From positions 124,001-188,000 of the forward strand of contig NZ_BMKR01000005.1 of NCBI RefSeq assembly GCF_014644435.1: a DNA stretch of 64,000 nucleotides. The letters are read 5' to 3'. The notes under the pieces are model-generated. The model was not told the origin of the DNA, did not search any database, and saw only the letters and a program-made list of their open reading frames with translations. The position numbers and the translations under genes were made by a program. Shown here in pieces: positions 9,111 to 18,219 of this stretch. Numbering within the stretch: position 1 is the stretch's first letter; every line of letters starts with the position of its first letter. The DNA comes from Paenibacillus albidus (GTDB lineage: Bacteria; Bacillota; Bacilli; Paenibacillales; Paenibacillaceae).

Positions 9111-9377
9111 ATGAACAAATACAAGCATGAATTTACGGTTGTACCCGCCAACGAAAGCCAAGAGACCCTTGATTATGTGAATCAAATTTTAAAAAAAGAA
9201 CGTGATATTGAGTTTTCGGCCAAGCCTTTAGAAACGTCGCGTTTTCAAGTGGAAAATATTCAATTTGCCTACGTCTTTTACGAAGACGATCTTGCAGTCA
9301 ATGTCATGTATACAGTGGATGACCCCAAGAAACGGGCCGTTGGGTTCAAGCTTTCTGAGGGGATGGAGATTTATTAA
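9111..9377 (+). CDS. Hypothetical protein, 88 residues
   Basis: An 88-residue frame with plausible amino-acid composition (acidic, with YVFYEDDLAVNVMYTVDD) but no clear ribosome binding site before the ATG. It could be the C-terminal remnant of a larger protein. No family recognised. Neighbours are the TetR promoter and a hairpin at 9474. Confidence 0.4.
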   Translation: MNKYKHEFTVVPANESQETLDYVNQILKKERDIEFSAKPLETSRFQVENIQFAYVFYEDDLAVNVMYTVDDPKKRAVGFKLSEGMEIY

Positions 9378-9473
9378 AGTAGGAAAATGCGCATTTTGCT
9401 TGGTAATAGGAATACTTGTCAGGAGAGAAAATATAGTTCATGGAGGATCCGCGCATAGCTCGTTTTCCTTTTT

Positions 9474-9521
9474 AAGGGACAAAGTTCTTGTCTTATGCCC
9501 GTGACATGAACTTGGTCCCTT
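9474..9521. repeat. Long hairpin-forming inverted repeat
   Basis: A 19-bp stem with two mismatches pairs 9474-9492 with 9503-9521 around a 10-base loop. It lacks a T run, so it is not a typical terminator. It lies downstream of the histidine phosphatase gene on the minus strand and of the hypothetical ORF on the plus strand. Confidence 0.5.
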
Positions 9522-9578
9522 TGGAGGACAAGAAAGATAGGCTTAATGCCCGACTTAAATTCCGCGATCGCTGTTTTT

Positions 9579-10196
9579 TTACAAGTTTTTATAATGGTTG
9601 ACGTCCCCATGCAGTATAATCTCAGCAACATCATCCGTGATATCGATTCTTGAAAGGCTAGTTGGAAGGATATCAGGCGATTTCCATAGCTGCTTGATTT
9701 CGCTTCCGGCAAAATGAGCCATCAGCATCTTGACTACAATGGTATGCGTAACAATGAGCACCGATTTCCCGGGGTGTTTCTGCAGAACTTCATTTAAGAA
9801 TCCAATGGCTCTGTCATGCACTTGCGTATACGTTTCGCTATCAGTTATTGCAAACTTCTCAGGGTCATTCCAAAAAAGATTCCATTGCTCAGGAAACTGG
9901 GCCTCCACGTCAGTGTGAACGCGTCCTTCCCAAATCCCAAACCCCATTTCCATCAGTGCTTCGGAAGTTTCCAATGGTATATTCCTGTCCCCGCAAATTA
10001 ATTTTGCCGTTCGCATTGCTCGGGGACTCGGACTCGTGTAGACAATGTCTAAGGGAACAGCATCCAAGGCGGTTTTTAAGCTTTCAGCCTGACGAACTCC
10101 GCGTTCTGTTAAGGGAGAATCTTCAAAACCTTGCATGCGATGCACAACGTTCCATTCCGTTTCACCGTGTCGCGTCAAATAAAGTTTTATGCTCAT
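9579..10196 (-). CDS. Histidine phosphatase family protein (phosphoglycerate-mutase-like)
   Basis: 205 residues from the ATG at 10196, which follows GGAGG by 8 bases; a longer in-frame start exists at 10238 but has no SD. Motif RHGE at 9-12 gives the phospho-accepting His10; E83 in the EMGFGIWEG segment and His151 in VTHTIVV complete the usual active site. Members are phosphatases of small sugar phosphates, cobalamin precursors or nucleotides; substrate unknown. It stands alone. Confidence 0.9.
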   Translation of the reverse strand: MSIKLYLTRHGETEWNVVHRMQGFEDSPLTERGVRQAESLKTALDAVPLDIVYTSPSPRAMRTAKLICGDRNIPLETSEALMEMGFGIWEGRVHTDVEAQFPEQWNLFWNDPEKFAITDSETYTQVHDRAIGFLNEVLQKHPGKSVLIVTHTIVVKMLMAHFAGSEIKQLWKSPDILPTSLSRIDITDDVAEIILHGDVNHYKNL

Positions 10197-10337
10197 AAAA
10201 ATGGCCTCCATCAATTTTGGCATCATTATTAACATCATTAATGGTACGTTTGAAAATAATGAAAATTCTTCATTACAGAAAATTATAACACTAAAAATAA
10301 CTTGGATTGTGTGTCTTTAGTTACTGCTATATACTCC

Positions 10338-10558
10338 TTAGTTAAATATGCATTTATTAAATTTGTTGACACTAGGCTGCCACCTTTGGTTTAAATAACC
10401 TGCGGTATAGAAAATGAATTCGGAAAAGTCATCAACAAAATCAGGAGATGGATAAGGAATTCCCAATTGCTTGATGGCTTCTTTTGCAACAAGATGAACC
10501 ATTCCGATGGCATAATTCCATTGAAGTGGCGATAGTCTTGTTGGTTCAGGCGTTTTTT
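10338..10558 (-). pseudogene. Open remnant, probable C-terminal gene fragment
   Basis: On the minus strand an uninterrupted frame of about 70 codons, bounded upstream by a stop, reads like real protein (LSPLQWNYAIGMVHLVAKEA, then PYPSPDFVDDFSEFIFYTAG) but has no start codon with an SD. A second minus-strand frame at 10565-10765 ends just upstream. I read this as a decayed gene of unknown family. The rest of 10197-10758 shows no other gene. Confidence 0.4.
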
Positions 10559-10748
10559 AGTTTTTCAAACATAGCCAGAAAATGAAATAACATATCCCGT
10601 ACGACTCACTGTGGTGGCTCGAAATGCTTTAGTCCGGTCGTTTTCAATCATGTGCTCTTTTCCTTCAAAATAAACCGGAGTTACAGTATGCTGAAAACTA
10701 ATCGTTTTGTTAACGAAATTACAGTATGTTAACCTCTTGTTTTTTTTA

Positions 10749-10786
10749 TGATAACCGATTGACATAAGAATGTTAACCGGTTATCA
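10749..10786. promoter_or_regulatory. Two LacI-type operator sites over the second sugar operon promoter
   Basis: TTAACCGGTTAT (10772-10783) overlaps the -10 region and a weaker copy ATAACCGATTGA (10751-10762) overlaps the -35. The centres are about two helical turns apart. The outer arms ATGATAACCG and CGGTTATCAT also form a larger inverted repeat. The core AACCGGTT recurs before the second LacI gene at 15111, tying both promoters to the LacI regulators downstream. Confidence 0.65.
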
Positions 10787-10787
10787 T
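10759..10787 (+). promoter_or_regulatory. Sigma-A promoter of the second sugar ABC operon
   Basis: TTGACA at 10759 and TATCAT at 10782 are separated by 17 bases, an almost ideal spacing. Its position rules out the in-frame ATG at 10770 as the start of the lipoprotein gene. Confidence 0.75.
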
Positions 10788-10844
10788 AAAATTGCATCAG
10801 CAATGAAAGCGTGTTCAAACAATCTAAAGTTAGGGGGAAATCAC

Positions 10845-12203
10845 TTGAAATTGAGAAAGTATGCAAGTTTCGTTATCTGTTTAGCGTTGGTAATGGGGGT
10901 GTTGGCCGGATGTTCCAAAAGTAATTCTCCAAACAACTCTGCAAAAGAAGGAGAGGGAGAGGCGCAGACACAGCAAGCCTCCAAGGACGTCAAGCTTACG
11001 TTCTTTAATACCTCTGCAGAAGTCAATACAGTGTTTGAGGAGCTTTTTAAGAAGTATAACGAACTTCATCCGAACGTGACTATTGAATTGATTCCTACAC
11101 CGATCGGTGGAGCGCAGCTCGAAAAGTTCCAATCCCTGCTGGCCTCAGGAAATCCGGCTACAATTGTCAACCTTGATGCAGGAACTATACTTCAGTATAA
11201 GGACGATTTTCTTGATTTGGAGCCAGAGAAGGCCCAATATGAAGAACTGGCCAATCCGGGTGCTATTGAAGGCGCGTTGCTGGATGGCCAATTCCTCGGT
11301 ATTCCATGGACGGCCCAAGGATACGGTCTGCTGTACAACAAGCGTACGGTGGAGGAAGCCATTGGCGGAACCTTTGATCCTGCATCGGTGAAAACCCGCG
11401 ACGATTTGGAAGCGCTTTTTAAGAAGATTGAAGCGGCAGGCAAGGCACCGGTGATGGTTCACGGGGCAGATTGGTCTATGGGGGCTCATTATTTAGGATT
11501 GACCTATTCTTTGCAGTCGCAGAATGTAGATGACAATCGCAAATTTGTGGAAGAACTGAAGAACGGGAAGGTCAATTTGACAGAGAATCCGCAATTTACC
11601 GGTCTGATGGATACCTTCGACTTGCTGAAGGAGTACAATGCCCGTAAAAGCGACCCGCTTGTCGCAGATTACAATCGGGACAGCGCGGATTTTGCGAAGG
11701 GGAATACGGCCTTCTACTTCATGGGTGACTGGAGCTGGGCTGTAATTGGAACGCTTGAAGATCGCGACGATGAATTCGGCATCATTCCGTTACCGATCAG
11801 CAATAACCCGGCTGATTTTGGCAACGCTCAAGTAGCTTACAGCGAACCAAAACTGTTCGCCATAGATGATTCGAAGTCAACGCCTGAGCAGCAGGAAGCA
11901 GCAAAAGCCTTTATCGAATGGATGGTAACAAGCGAAGAAGGACAAAACGCAATTATTTCCGAAATGGGGCTGTCCATGCCTTACAAGGATCTTAAGGCAC
12001 AAAGTACTAACATCATTTCTAATGCCGTCAGCAAATATATAGAAGAAGGGAACATTATCAACATCGGTGTGATTAATTACTTACCACAGGATTACTGGGC
12101 AAAGACCGGAGCATCGATGCAAAAGTACCTGGTAGGAAAAATCGACCGCCAAGGACTGGCACAAGAGGTTCAAGATTACTGGAAAACGTATGCAGGGAAA
12201 TAA
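10845..12203 (+). CDS. Sugar-binding lipoprotein of the second ABC importer (MsmE-like)
   Basis: 452 residues from a TTG preceded by TAGGGGGA; the upstream in-frame ATG at 10770 lies in the promoter and is rejected. Signal peptide with lipobox LAGC (Cys23). The mature part has the pattern of family 1 extracellular solute-binding proteins, including a WSMGAHYLG segment and the C-terminal QDYWKTYAGK. It should deliver an oligosaccharide to the two permeases that follow. No cytoplasmic hydrolase is linked, so the sugar is not obvious. The promoter carries LacI-type operators. Confidence 0.93.
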   Translation: MKLRKYASFVICLALVMGVLAGCSKSNSPNNSAKEGEGEAQTQQASKDVKLTFFNTSAEVNTVFEELFKKYNELHPNVTIELIPTPIGGAQLEKFQSLLASGNPATIVNLDAGTILQYKDDFLDLEPEKAQYEELANPGAIEGALLDGQFLGIPWTAQGYGLLYNKRTVEEAIGGTFDPASVKTRDDLEALFKKIEAAGKAPVMVHGADWSMGAHYLGLTYSLQSQNVDDNRKFVEELKNGKVNLTENPQFTGLMDTFDLLKEYNARKSDPLVADYNRDSADFAKGNTAFYFMGDWSWAVIGTLEDRDDEFGIIPLPISNNPADFGNAQVAYSEPKLFAIDDSKSTPEQQEAAKAFIEWMVTSEEGQNAIISEMGLSMPYKDLKAQSTNIISNAVSKYIEEGNIINIGVINYLPQDYWAKTGASMQKYLVGKIDRQGLAQEVQDYWKTYAGK

Positions 12204-12236
12204 AGGAGCATTTCATTCGTTTTAAAATGAATGGAT

Positions 12237-12260
12237 GGGACTGAGGGGGCCCCTCAGCCC
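12237..12260 (+). terminator. Intra-operon hairpin between binding protein and permease genes
   Basis: CTGAGGGG (12241-12248) and CCCCTCAG (12250-12257) flank one base and are extended by GGG/CCC, followed by ATCTTTTA. The short T run suggests partial termination or mRNA protection, which would give more binding protein than permease, as is common in such operons. Confidence 0.6.
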
Positions 12261-12289
12261 ATCTTTTATTCATGAAAGGGGGCAGAACT

Positions 12290-13171
12290 ATGAACAAAAA
12301 GTTATCGTTAAAGAACGTAGGAACATTTCTGGTTTTCGGGGGTCCCTCCATTTTTGCATTCGCCGCTGTTGTGATTATACCGTTCATCGTCGGCTTATAT
12401 TTGACTTTTACGAATTGGGATGTTCGGACAGGAGACAGTAGCTTAATCGGTTTTTCGAACTACTTGGAAGTGTTTCAGGATAAAGTCTTCCTCAGCCAAT
12501 TGTGGTTTACCCTTAAATATGTTTTCTTTACAGTGGTTATTGCCAATGTTTTTGCTTTTTTTATCGCGCTGGCACTGACCAGAGGGGGAAAAGGGGAACA
12601 GTGGCTGCGTACAGGCTTCTTCACTCCCAATTTGGTCGGCGGTATCGTTTTGGGATACTTATGGCAGACCTTGTTCTCACAGGTGCTGCCTTACCTGGGC
12701 AATAAATACGGATGGGAAATGTTTCAAACCTCCTGGCTGACAGACACAGGGACCGCATTCTGGGCGCTCATCATTGCAACGGCCTGGCAATTGGTCGGTT
12801 ATCTGATGATCATTTACATCGCCGGCTTTACAGGTGTTCCCAATGACGTTCTGGAAGCAGCCAGCATAGACGGAGCCAACCGCTCTTCAGTTATTCGTAA
12901 AATCATACTGCCGCTTACGGTTCCCGCCATCGTCATTTGTATTTTCATTTCACTGTCCCGTTCATTCCTTACTTACGACATCAACCTTGCCTTAACCAAA
13001 GGAGGACCTTTTAATTCGACGGAGCTTGCCACTTACCATATCGTTCAAAAAGCATTTCTATCCAATCAATATGGCATCGGCCAGGCGGAAGCCGTCGTCT
13101 TGTTTGCTGTCGTAGCGATCATAGCCTTGACTCAATCTTATCTGCTCAAGAAACTGGAGGTGGAATCTTAA
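12290..13171 (+). CDS. Sugar ABC transporter permease (MalF/MsmF-like)
   Basis: 293 residues from the ATG at 12290, which has AAAGGGGG 7 bases upstream; an ATG at 12272 lies before that SD and is unlikely. About six membrane segments; the EAA loop (LEAASIDGANRSS) is near residues 187-205. It pairs with the next permease, whose ATG overlaps its stop by one base (TAATG). Confidence 0.93.
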   Translation: MNKKLSLKNVGTFLVFGGPSIFAFAAVVIIPFIVGLYLTFTNWDVRTGDSSLIGFSNYLEVFQDKVFLSQLWFTLKYVFFTVVIANVFAFFIALALTRGGKGEQWLRTGFFTPNLVGGIVLGYLWQTLFSQVLPYLGNKYGWEMFQTSWLTDTGTAFWALIIATAWQLVGYLMIIYIAGFTGVPNDVLEAASIDGANRSSVIRKIILPLTVPAIVICIFISLSRSFLTYDINLALTKGGPFNSTELATYHIVQKAFLSNQYGIGQAEAVVLFAVVAIIALTQSYLLKKLEVES

Positions 13172-13998
13172 TGAATGCTAACCAGCGCATCCTCTCTCGG
13201 CTAAAAACGGGGTTTTTGTATGTATTGCTGCTTGCATTTTTAACTCCTTTCCTGCTGATTATTATGAACTCTTTCAAGACAACGCAGCAATTCTTCGAAA
13301 GCCCCTTGTCGCTTCCTACAACGATTAATTTCCGGAACTATTCAAGTGCGTTTGACAATATGGACTTTTTACAGGGATTCATGAATTCGTTAATTATCAC
13401 GGCTATTTCCGTATTTATCATCATTATTTTTTCGGCGATGACAGGATATTTATTCGTACGCTATAAATGGAAGCTCAATTCTATGCTCTTCTTCCTCATG
13501 CTGGCCTCCATGGCACTTCCTTTTCAGGTACTCATGATTCCGTTGGTGATGCTATACGGGAATATGGGGCTGCTGAATACGAAATTAACGCTGATGTTTA
13601 TGTATTTGGGATTCGGGGTTCCTTTTGGCGTTTTTACCTTTCACGGATTTATCAAAGGGATTCCTTATGAACTGGAAGAATCCGCCTTTATTGAAGGCAG
13701 TTCAACGCTGAGAACTTTTTTTAGTGTCGTGCTGCCCTTGTTGAAGCCGGTATTTGTAACACTGCTTGTTTTGGACGTGCTTTGGATTTGGAATGATTAT
13801 CTGCTGCCCAGTCTCGTGCTGCTGTCTCCAGACCAGAAGACGCTCCCGCTGTCGACCTATACGTTCTTTTCTTCCTATTCCGTTGATTATGCTCCATTAA
13901 TGGCTGGACTCATTATGACAATCATTCCCGTGCTGATCATCTATCTGTTTTTACAAAAACAAATCATCAAAGGTATTACGGAAGGGGCTTTGAAATAA
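13171..13998 (+). CDS. Sugar ABC transporter permease (MalG/MsmG-like)
   Basis: 275 residues with the MalG-type EAA loop (LEESAFIEGSSTLRTFF) and the family's C-terminal QKQIIKGITEGALK. Translationally coupled to the upstream permease by a one-base overlap. No ATPase gene follows, so a shared MsmX-type ATPase elsewhere is implied. Confidence 0.93.
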   Translation: MNANQRILSRLKTGFLYVLLLAFLTPFLLIIMNSFKTTQQFFESPLSLPTTINFRNYSSAFDNMDFLQGFMNSLIITAISVFIIIIFSAMTGYLFVRYKWKLNSMLFFLMLASMALPFQVLMIPLVMLYGNMGLLNTKLTLMFMYLGFGVPFGVFTFHGFIKGIPYELEESAFIEGSSTLRTFFSVVLPLLKPVFVTLLVLDVLWIWNDYLLPSLVLLSPDQKTLPLSTYTFFSSYSVDYAPLMAGLIMTIIPVLIIYLFLQKQIIKGITEGALK

Positions 13999-14017
13999 GG
14001 GAGATCCAACTAAGTAG

Positions 14018-14046
14018 CTGAAATACATGCAGAATTCATCTATAAT
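14018..14046 (+). promoter_or_regulatory. Possible promoter of the first LacI gene
   Basis: CTGAAA (14018) and a perfect TATAAT (14041) with 17 bases between them, ending 27 bases before the ATG. The -35 is weak. Confidence 0.4.
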
Positions 14047-14072
14047 TGGAATTAAAAAACAAGGTGGTTTAT

Positions 14073-15062
14073 ATGCCGAATCTTAAAGACGTCGCAAAAA
14101 AAGCGGGACTTTCTATTAATACCGTTTCTAGAGTACTTAACAATAGAGGTTATATCAGTGAAAAGACGAGGGAAAAGGTCTATCGGGTGATGAAGGAGAT
14201 GAATTATCAGCCGAACGAAATGGCCCGGGCCTTGTTCAGAAAAAGATCCAATATGATCGGGCTGATCATACCGACGATCTCGCATCCTTTTTTTGCTGAA
14301 CTGACTTACTATCTTGAATATTACGCGGATCATAAGGGCTATAAACTATTGTTATGTAATTCCAACCGCAACGTCTCCAAAGAAGTGGAATACATTGAGA
14401 TGCTGAAAAAGAATCAAGTCGATGCAATCATCATGGGCAGTGCTGTGCTCGATGTCCAGCATTATCTTCACTTGGATCTGCCGATTGTTTCATTCGATCG
14501 CGTTATATCGGAAGATATTCCTGTTGTCACCTCGAATAATTTAGAAGGCGGTAAACTCGCTGCGAGATTATTAATCAACAAGGGCTGTCTTCATCCTGTC
14601 TTCATTTTTCGTGGAATAGACGGTCCCCAGCATCGTTCTATGCTGGCTGGCCAGAGAAGGCAGGGATATGAAGCTGAGGTGGAGAGCGCAGGAATGGAAC
14701 CGTTGCAATTGCAATTGGATGCTGAAGGGAGCAAGCACATCGAGAACAACGCTGCAATCATCGCGTACTTTCAAGAGCATCCTGAAATAGACGGTGTATT
14801 CGCCAGCAGCGACGTGATTGCTGCAGAGGTCATTCATGCTTGTTATCTGCTGAAAAAAGATATTCCTTCAGAGATCAAAATTGTGGGTTACGATGACGTT
14901 CAGATCGCATCGCTGATCTCGCCGCGTCTTAGCACAGTCAGACAGCCGATTCAGGAGATGAGCGATTCTATCATTCAACTGGTTGTTAAGCAAATCGAAG
15001 GCAAAGAGGTTTCTATGGTTAACACGTTCCCGGTTACTCTTGTCGAACGTGGCACGACATAA
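14073..15062 (+). CDS. LacI family repressor 1
   Basis: 329 residues from ATG 14073 (AAGGTGG 5 bases upstream); the TTG at 14046 lacks an SD and is rejected. The LacI helix-turn-helix is at the N-terminus (LKDVAKKAGLSINTVSRVLN, residues 4-23), followed by a periplasmic-binding-like effector domain. It is clearly paralogous to the next gene, with shared blocks such as LNNRGY, MNYQPNE, ISHPFF and IIMGS. Placed right after the sugar importer whose promoter has LacI-type operators, it probably regulates that operon. Confidence 0.93.
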   Translation: MPNLKDVAKKAGLSINTVSRVLNNRGYISEKTREKVYRVMKEMNYQPNEMARALFRKRSNMIGLIIPTISHPFFAELTYYLEYYADHKGYKLLLCNSNRNVSKEVEYIEMLKKNQVDAIIMGSAVLDVQHYLHLDLPIVSFDRVISEDIPVVTSNNLEGGKLAARLLINKGCLHPVFIFRGIDGPQHRSMLAGQRRQGYEAEVESAGMEPLQLQLDAEGSKHIENNAAIIAYFQEHPEIDGVFASSDVIAAEVIHACYLLKKDIPSEIKIVGYDDVQIASLISPRLSTVRQPIQEMSDSIIQLVVKQIEGKEVSMVNTFPVTLVERGTT

Positions 15063-15110
15063 AACCAAGCGATAGCGGCTTTCCTGCCATAGGCCGGGTC
15101 TGCCCCTTTA

Positions 15111-15126
15111 TATCAACCGGTTGATA
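15111..15126. promoter_or_regulatory. LacI-type operator before the second LacI gene
   Basis: Perfect 16-bp palindrome TATCAACCGGTTGATA, 61 bases upstream of the second LacI start. It shares AACCGGTT with the site at 10772. Confidence 0.7.
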
Positions 15127-15187
15127 CAAAACCTCTCTCGTTCCTCAGAACGGATGAAGAGGGCTGATCCTGGCTAGGAGGTTATGG

Positions 15188-16168
15188 ATGGTTGTAACGA
15201 TTAAAGATATTGCAGAAAAAGTAGGAGTCTCGGTCACGACCATTTCCCGTGTTCTCAACAATCGGGGGTATTTAAGTGACAGTCTGAAGAAAAAAGTAAG
15301 CGAAGCCATGGAGGAGATGAATTATCAGCCGAATGAGGTGGCACGCTCTTTACTCCGCAAGAAATCCCATATTATTGGTCTAATCCTTCCCGACATTTCC
15401 CATCCGTTCTTCGGAGAAGTGACCAAGCACATTGAGGCGTTTGCCTACGACCAAGGGTATAAGCTCATGCTGTGTAATTCCTTGCACCACAAGAAAAAAG
15501 AGAAAGAATATATTGATTTGCTGAGGGCCAGCCGGGTCGATGGCATTATAATGGGCAGTCATACGATGAGCGTGAAAGATTATATGTCAATCAACCTTCC
15601 GCTGGTAACTTTGGACCGGCAAATTTCTAAATCCATTCCTTTTATCGCCTCAGATAATTATCAGGGAGGAGTATTGGCTACCCAATTGCTGTTAAGGAAA
15701 AAATGCAGGAAAATAGCCTATCTCAGCGGTAATTTAAGGCTCAGTCTTTTAGCCAAGCAAAGGCATGACGCCTTTTTGGAACAAGTCAGCGGACAAGACG
15801 CCCAGTTCCAGTTCATAGTGAAGCAAACGGACCTGAACGGTTTTAAGTACAAAGAGTATGAGAAGTTAGTAAGCGGCTTGTTTCAGGAACATCCCGATCT
15901 CGACGGTGTATTTGCAAGCAGTGATATGCTGGCACTGCAAGTTTTGAAGCAATGCAGAAGGCTTGGCAAAGCCGTTCCCGATCAAGTCAAAGTTATAGGA
16001 TACGATGGAATCTCGGTCGGGGATGCGGAGGATTTGACTACGATCGTACAGCCGATCAAGATGATGGGTGAATTGGCCGTCCGGTATCTGCTTCTGCAGA
16101 TCGCTGGCGAACAGGTACCGCTTGAGACCATTCTTCCGGTCAGATTATCTGAAAAAGCAACAACTTGA
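15188..16168 (+). CDS. LacI family repressor 2
   Basis: 326 residues; AGGAGG lies 6 bases before the ATG. Helix-turn-helix IKDIAEKVGVSVTTISRVLN at residues 5-24, then the sugar-binding-type effector domain (SSDMLALQVLKQCRRLGK, IGYDG). Paralogue of LacI 1, most likely by tandem duplication. The palindrome in its leader suggests autoregulation or cross-regulation. Confidence 0.93.
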   Translation: MVVTIKDIAEKVGVSVTTISRVLNNRGYLSDSLKKKVSEAMEEMNYQPNEVARSLLRKKSHIIGLILPDISHPFFGEVTKHIEAFAYDQGYKLMLCNSLHHKKKEKEYIDLLRASRVDGIIMGSHTMSVKDYMSINLPLVTLDRQISKSIPFIASDNYQGGVLATQLLLRKKCRKIAYLSGNLRLSLLAKQRHDAFLEQVSGQDAQFQFIVKQTDLNGFKYKEYEKLVSGLFQEHPDLDGVFASSDMLALQVLKQCRRLGKAVPDQVKVIGYDGISVGDAEDLTTIVQPIKMMGELAVRYLLLQIAGEQVPLETILPVRLSEKATT

Positions 16169-16224
16169 TTAATCGTCATGAAGGCAGACTCATTCACAAA
16201 GGAATCATAATGGAGGTAACATAG

Positions 16225-17157
16225 ATGGATTTTATTAACCGAGTGGCTCCGGAATTAAAACAAGGAGCAGCAGAATTGCCACCGTTTCATTTGCCCGATG
16301 ATCTGGATTCTGCCAGGCAAAATATTCAATTACCTGCGGAAAAGTCGGAGTTCGTTCGCATTACAGAACGGTATCTGTCCGTTAGCGATTCAAACAAAAT
16401 GTTGGTCAGAATCTACGAACCGGCCCAGAGAAATGAAAATGCGCTGCCTGCTCTTCTGTGGACCCATGGTGGAGGATATGTGCTTGGCCATCCCAGTGCG
16501 GATGATGCGTTATGTGAAAGCTTTGTAAAGGCAGCCAACTGCGTCGTCGTTTCGCCCGACTACCGTCTTGCGCCTGAGCATCCGTTCCCGGCAGCGATAG
16601 AGGACAGCTACGCGGCGCTAGTGTGGCTGGCTGATATCAACAACGAGCTCAATGTTGATTTGGCCCGGATTGCAGTCGGCGGGGCGAGCGCAGGCGGAGG
16701 ACTGGCCGCCGCCTTGGCATTAATGGCCAGAGATAAGGGCGGTCCTTCCCTCTGTTTCCAACTGCCGCTGTATCCGATGATTGACGATCGCAATCTTACG
16801 CTCTCCAGCCATGAGATTACGTATCCTGCGGTTTGGAACCGGGCCAATAACCTGGCCGCATGGGAGATGTATCTTGGCGGCCCTGCCGGAGGAGATATTT
16901 CTCCTTACGCGGCCCCCAGCCGCGCGGATAATCTGGCTGATCTGCCTCCCGCCTATACTTGCGTCGGACAGCTAGATCCGTTTCGCGACGAAACGATCGA
17001 ATACGTCGCCCGGTTGGCTCAGGCCGGCGTCGATGTGGAATTTCATCTCTATCCCGGGGGCTATCATGGCTTTGAGCACGTCGTTCCAACAGCCGAGATT
17101 AGCCGGCGTGCCAGAACGGGCTATATCAACGCTATGGCAAGAGCCTTGAATCCGTGA
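16225..17157 (+). CDS. Alpha/beta hydrolase, hormone-sensitive-lipase type esterase
   Basis: 310 residues. Oxyanion motif HGGG at 81-84, nucleophile Ser155 in GASAG, Asp251 in LDPFRDE and His281 in GGYHGFE form a complete family IV esterase active site. Likely a cytoplasmic carboxyl esterase that could remove acyl groups from imported sugars or small esters. GGAGGT precedes the ATG. It follows LacI 2 by 56 bases and may share its transcript. Confidence 0.93.
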   Translation: MDFINRVAPELKQGAAELPPFHLPDDLDSARQNIQLPAEKSEFVRITERYLSVSDSNKMLVRIYEPAQRNENALPALLWTHGGGYVLGHPSADDALCESFVKAANCVVVSPDYRLAPEHPFPAAIEDSYAALVWLADINNELNVDLARIAVGGASAGGGLAAALALMARDKGGPSLCFQLPLYPMIDDRNLTLSSHEITYPAVWNRANNLAAWEMYLGGPAGGDISPYAAPSRADNLADLPPAYTCVGQLDPFRDETIEYVARLAQAGVDVEFHLYPGGYHGFEHVVPTAEISRRARTGYINAMARALNP

Positions 17158-17301
17158 GCTCTGGCTCTGTTCCCGTGATGTGCCTTTGAATTGAAAAAAG
17201 AGAACGGTTTTTTTGAAGTATTGCGTATGCAGAAGCAATAGAATGGTATATGACGAAAGGATATTCTGGTATAATCCGAATTTTGTTAAGGGGTGATTAT
17301 T

Positions 17302-18117
17302 TTGGCTACACTGCAAATAAGCCTTCATTCGAAATGTCTGAAAAGAGAGGTAACGTTTAATGCGTTATTGCCGGTTGATCTGCCTGAAGGGTTCGGACAG
17401 CCGGTATGGTCGGGAGAACCTTTGAGGGCGGTTTATCTGCTGCACGGCTTCTCCGGGAGCCACAGCGATTGGCTGAACTTCTCGCGGATCAGGGAGTTGT
17501 CGGACAGATATCAGGTTGCGGTCTTTATGCCCGCAGGAGAAAATCACTTCTACCTGGATGATGAGAACAAGGGAGAATACTTCGGCGAATATATCGGCAG
17601 GGAGCTGGTGGACTTCACGCGCAAGCTGTTCCCGCTGTCTGCGGCGCGCGAGGATACATGGATTGGCGGTTTATCCATGGGTGGCTATGGAGCGATCCGC
17701 AACGGTCTAAAATATGCAGAGCAATTCGGCCGCATTATAGCCTTGTCATCGGCACTTATTCCTTATAGAATTGCTAACATAGCCCCGGATTACAATGACG
17801 GGATCGCCAGCTATAAATACTACACAAGCGTCTTTGGTGATCTGAGTCAGCTGCTTGGCAGTGATAAAGACCCGGAGAAGCTTGTGCTTGATGTGAAGGC
17901 GAAGGGGCTTGAACTGCCGAAGCTGTATATGGCTTGCGGGACAGAGGACTTCCTGCTGGATGTCAACCGCCGGTTCCATGATTTTCTTGAAGGTGAGAAG
18001 GCCGGACACCTTTATGAGGAATGCACGGGAGCGCACACATGGGATTTCTGGGATAAGCATATCGAAGCTGCTCTGAAGTGGGCAGTGGAAGATAGTGCCT
18101 ATGTAATAAATGCTTGA
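17302..18117 (+). CDS. Esterase, S-formylglutathione hydrolase / tributyrin esterase type
   Basis: 271 residues from a TTG at 17302 with AAGGGG upstream; a GTG at 17293 overlaps that SD and is unlikely. Esterase D-like fold: HGFSGSHSDW, Ser125 in GLSMGG, Asp216 in GTEDFLLD and His245 in GAHTWDFW complete the triad. No signal peptide. Members deacylate short-chain esters or acetylated sugars; substrate unknown. Confidence 0.9.
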   Translation: MATLQISLHSKCLKREVTFNALLPVDLPEGFGQPVWSGEPLRAVYLLHGFSGSHSDWLNFSRIRELSDRYQVAVFMPAGENHFYLDDENKGEYFGEYIGRELVDFTRKLFPLSAAREDTWIGGLSMGGYGAIRNGLKYAEQFGRIIALSSALIPYRIANIAPDYNDGIASYKYYTSVFGDLSQLLGSDKDPEKLVLDVKAKGLELPKLYMACGTEDFLLDVNRRFHDFLEGEKAGHLYEECTGAHTWDFWDKHIEAALKWAVEDSAYVINA

Positions 18118-18149
18118 ATATTAACTAACTGAAAATCGCATACTTGTAC

Positions 18150-18187
18150 GCCCCTGGGTCCGATCGAGAATGAATCGGCTCAGGGGC
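18150..18187 (+). terminator. Possible terminator after the esterase
   Basis: GCCCCTG (18150-18156) pairs with CAGGGGC (18181-18187), helped by an inner CCGAT/ATCGG stem. The T run after it is poor. Confidence 0.4.
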
Positions 18188-18219
18188 TTACTGAATTCCG
18201 GGGAGGAAGAAGTGGTGGT

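Noticed and set aside
10770..10844. N-terminal extension of the second sugar-binding protein (ATG 10770)
   Set aside because: It starts inside the promoter and operator, and would put 25 residues before an ideal lipoprotein signal peptide. The TTG at 10845 has a good SD.
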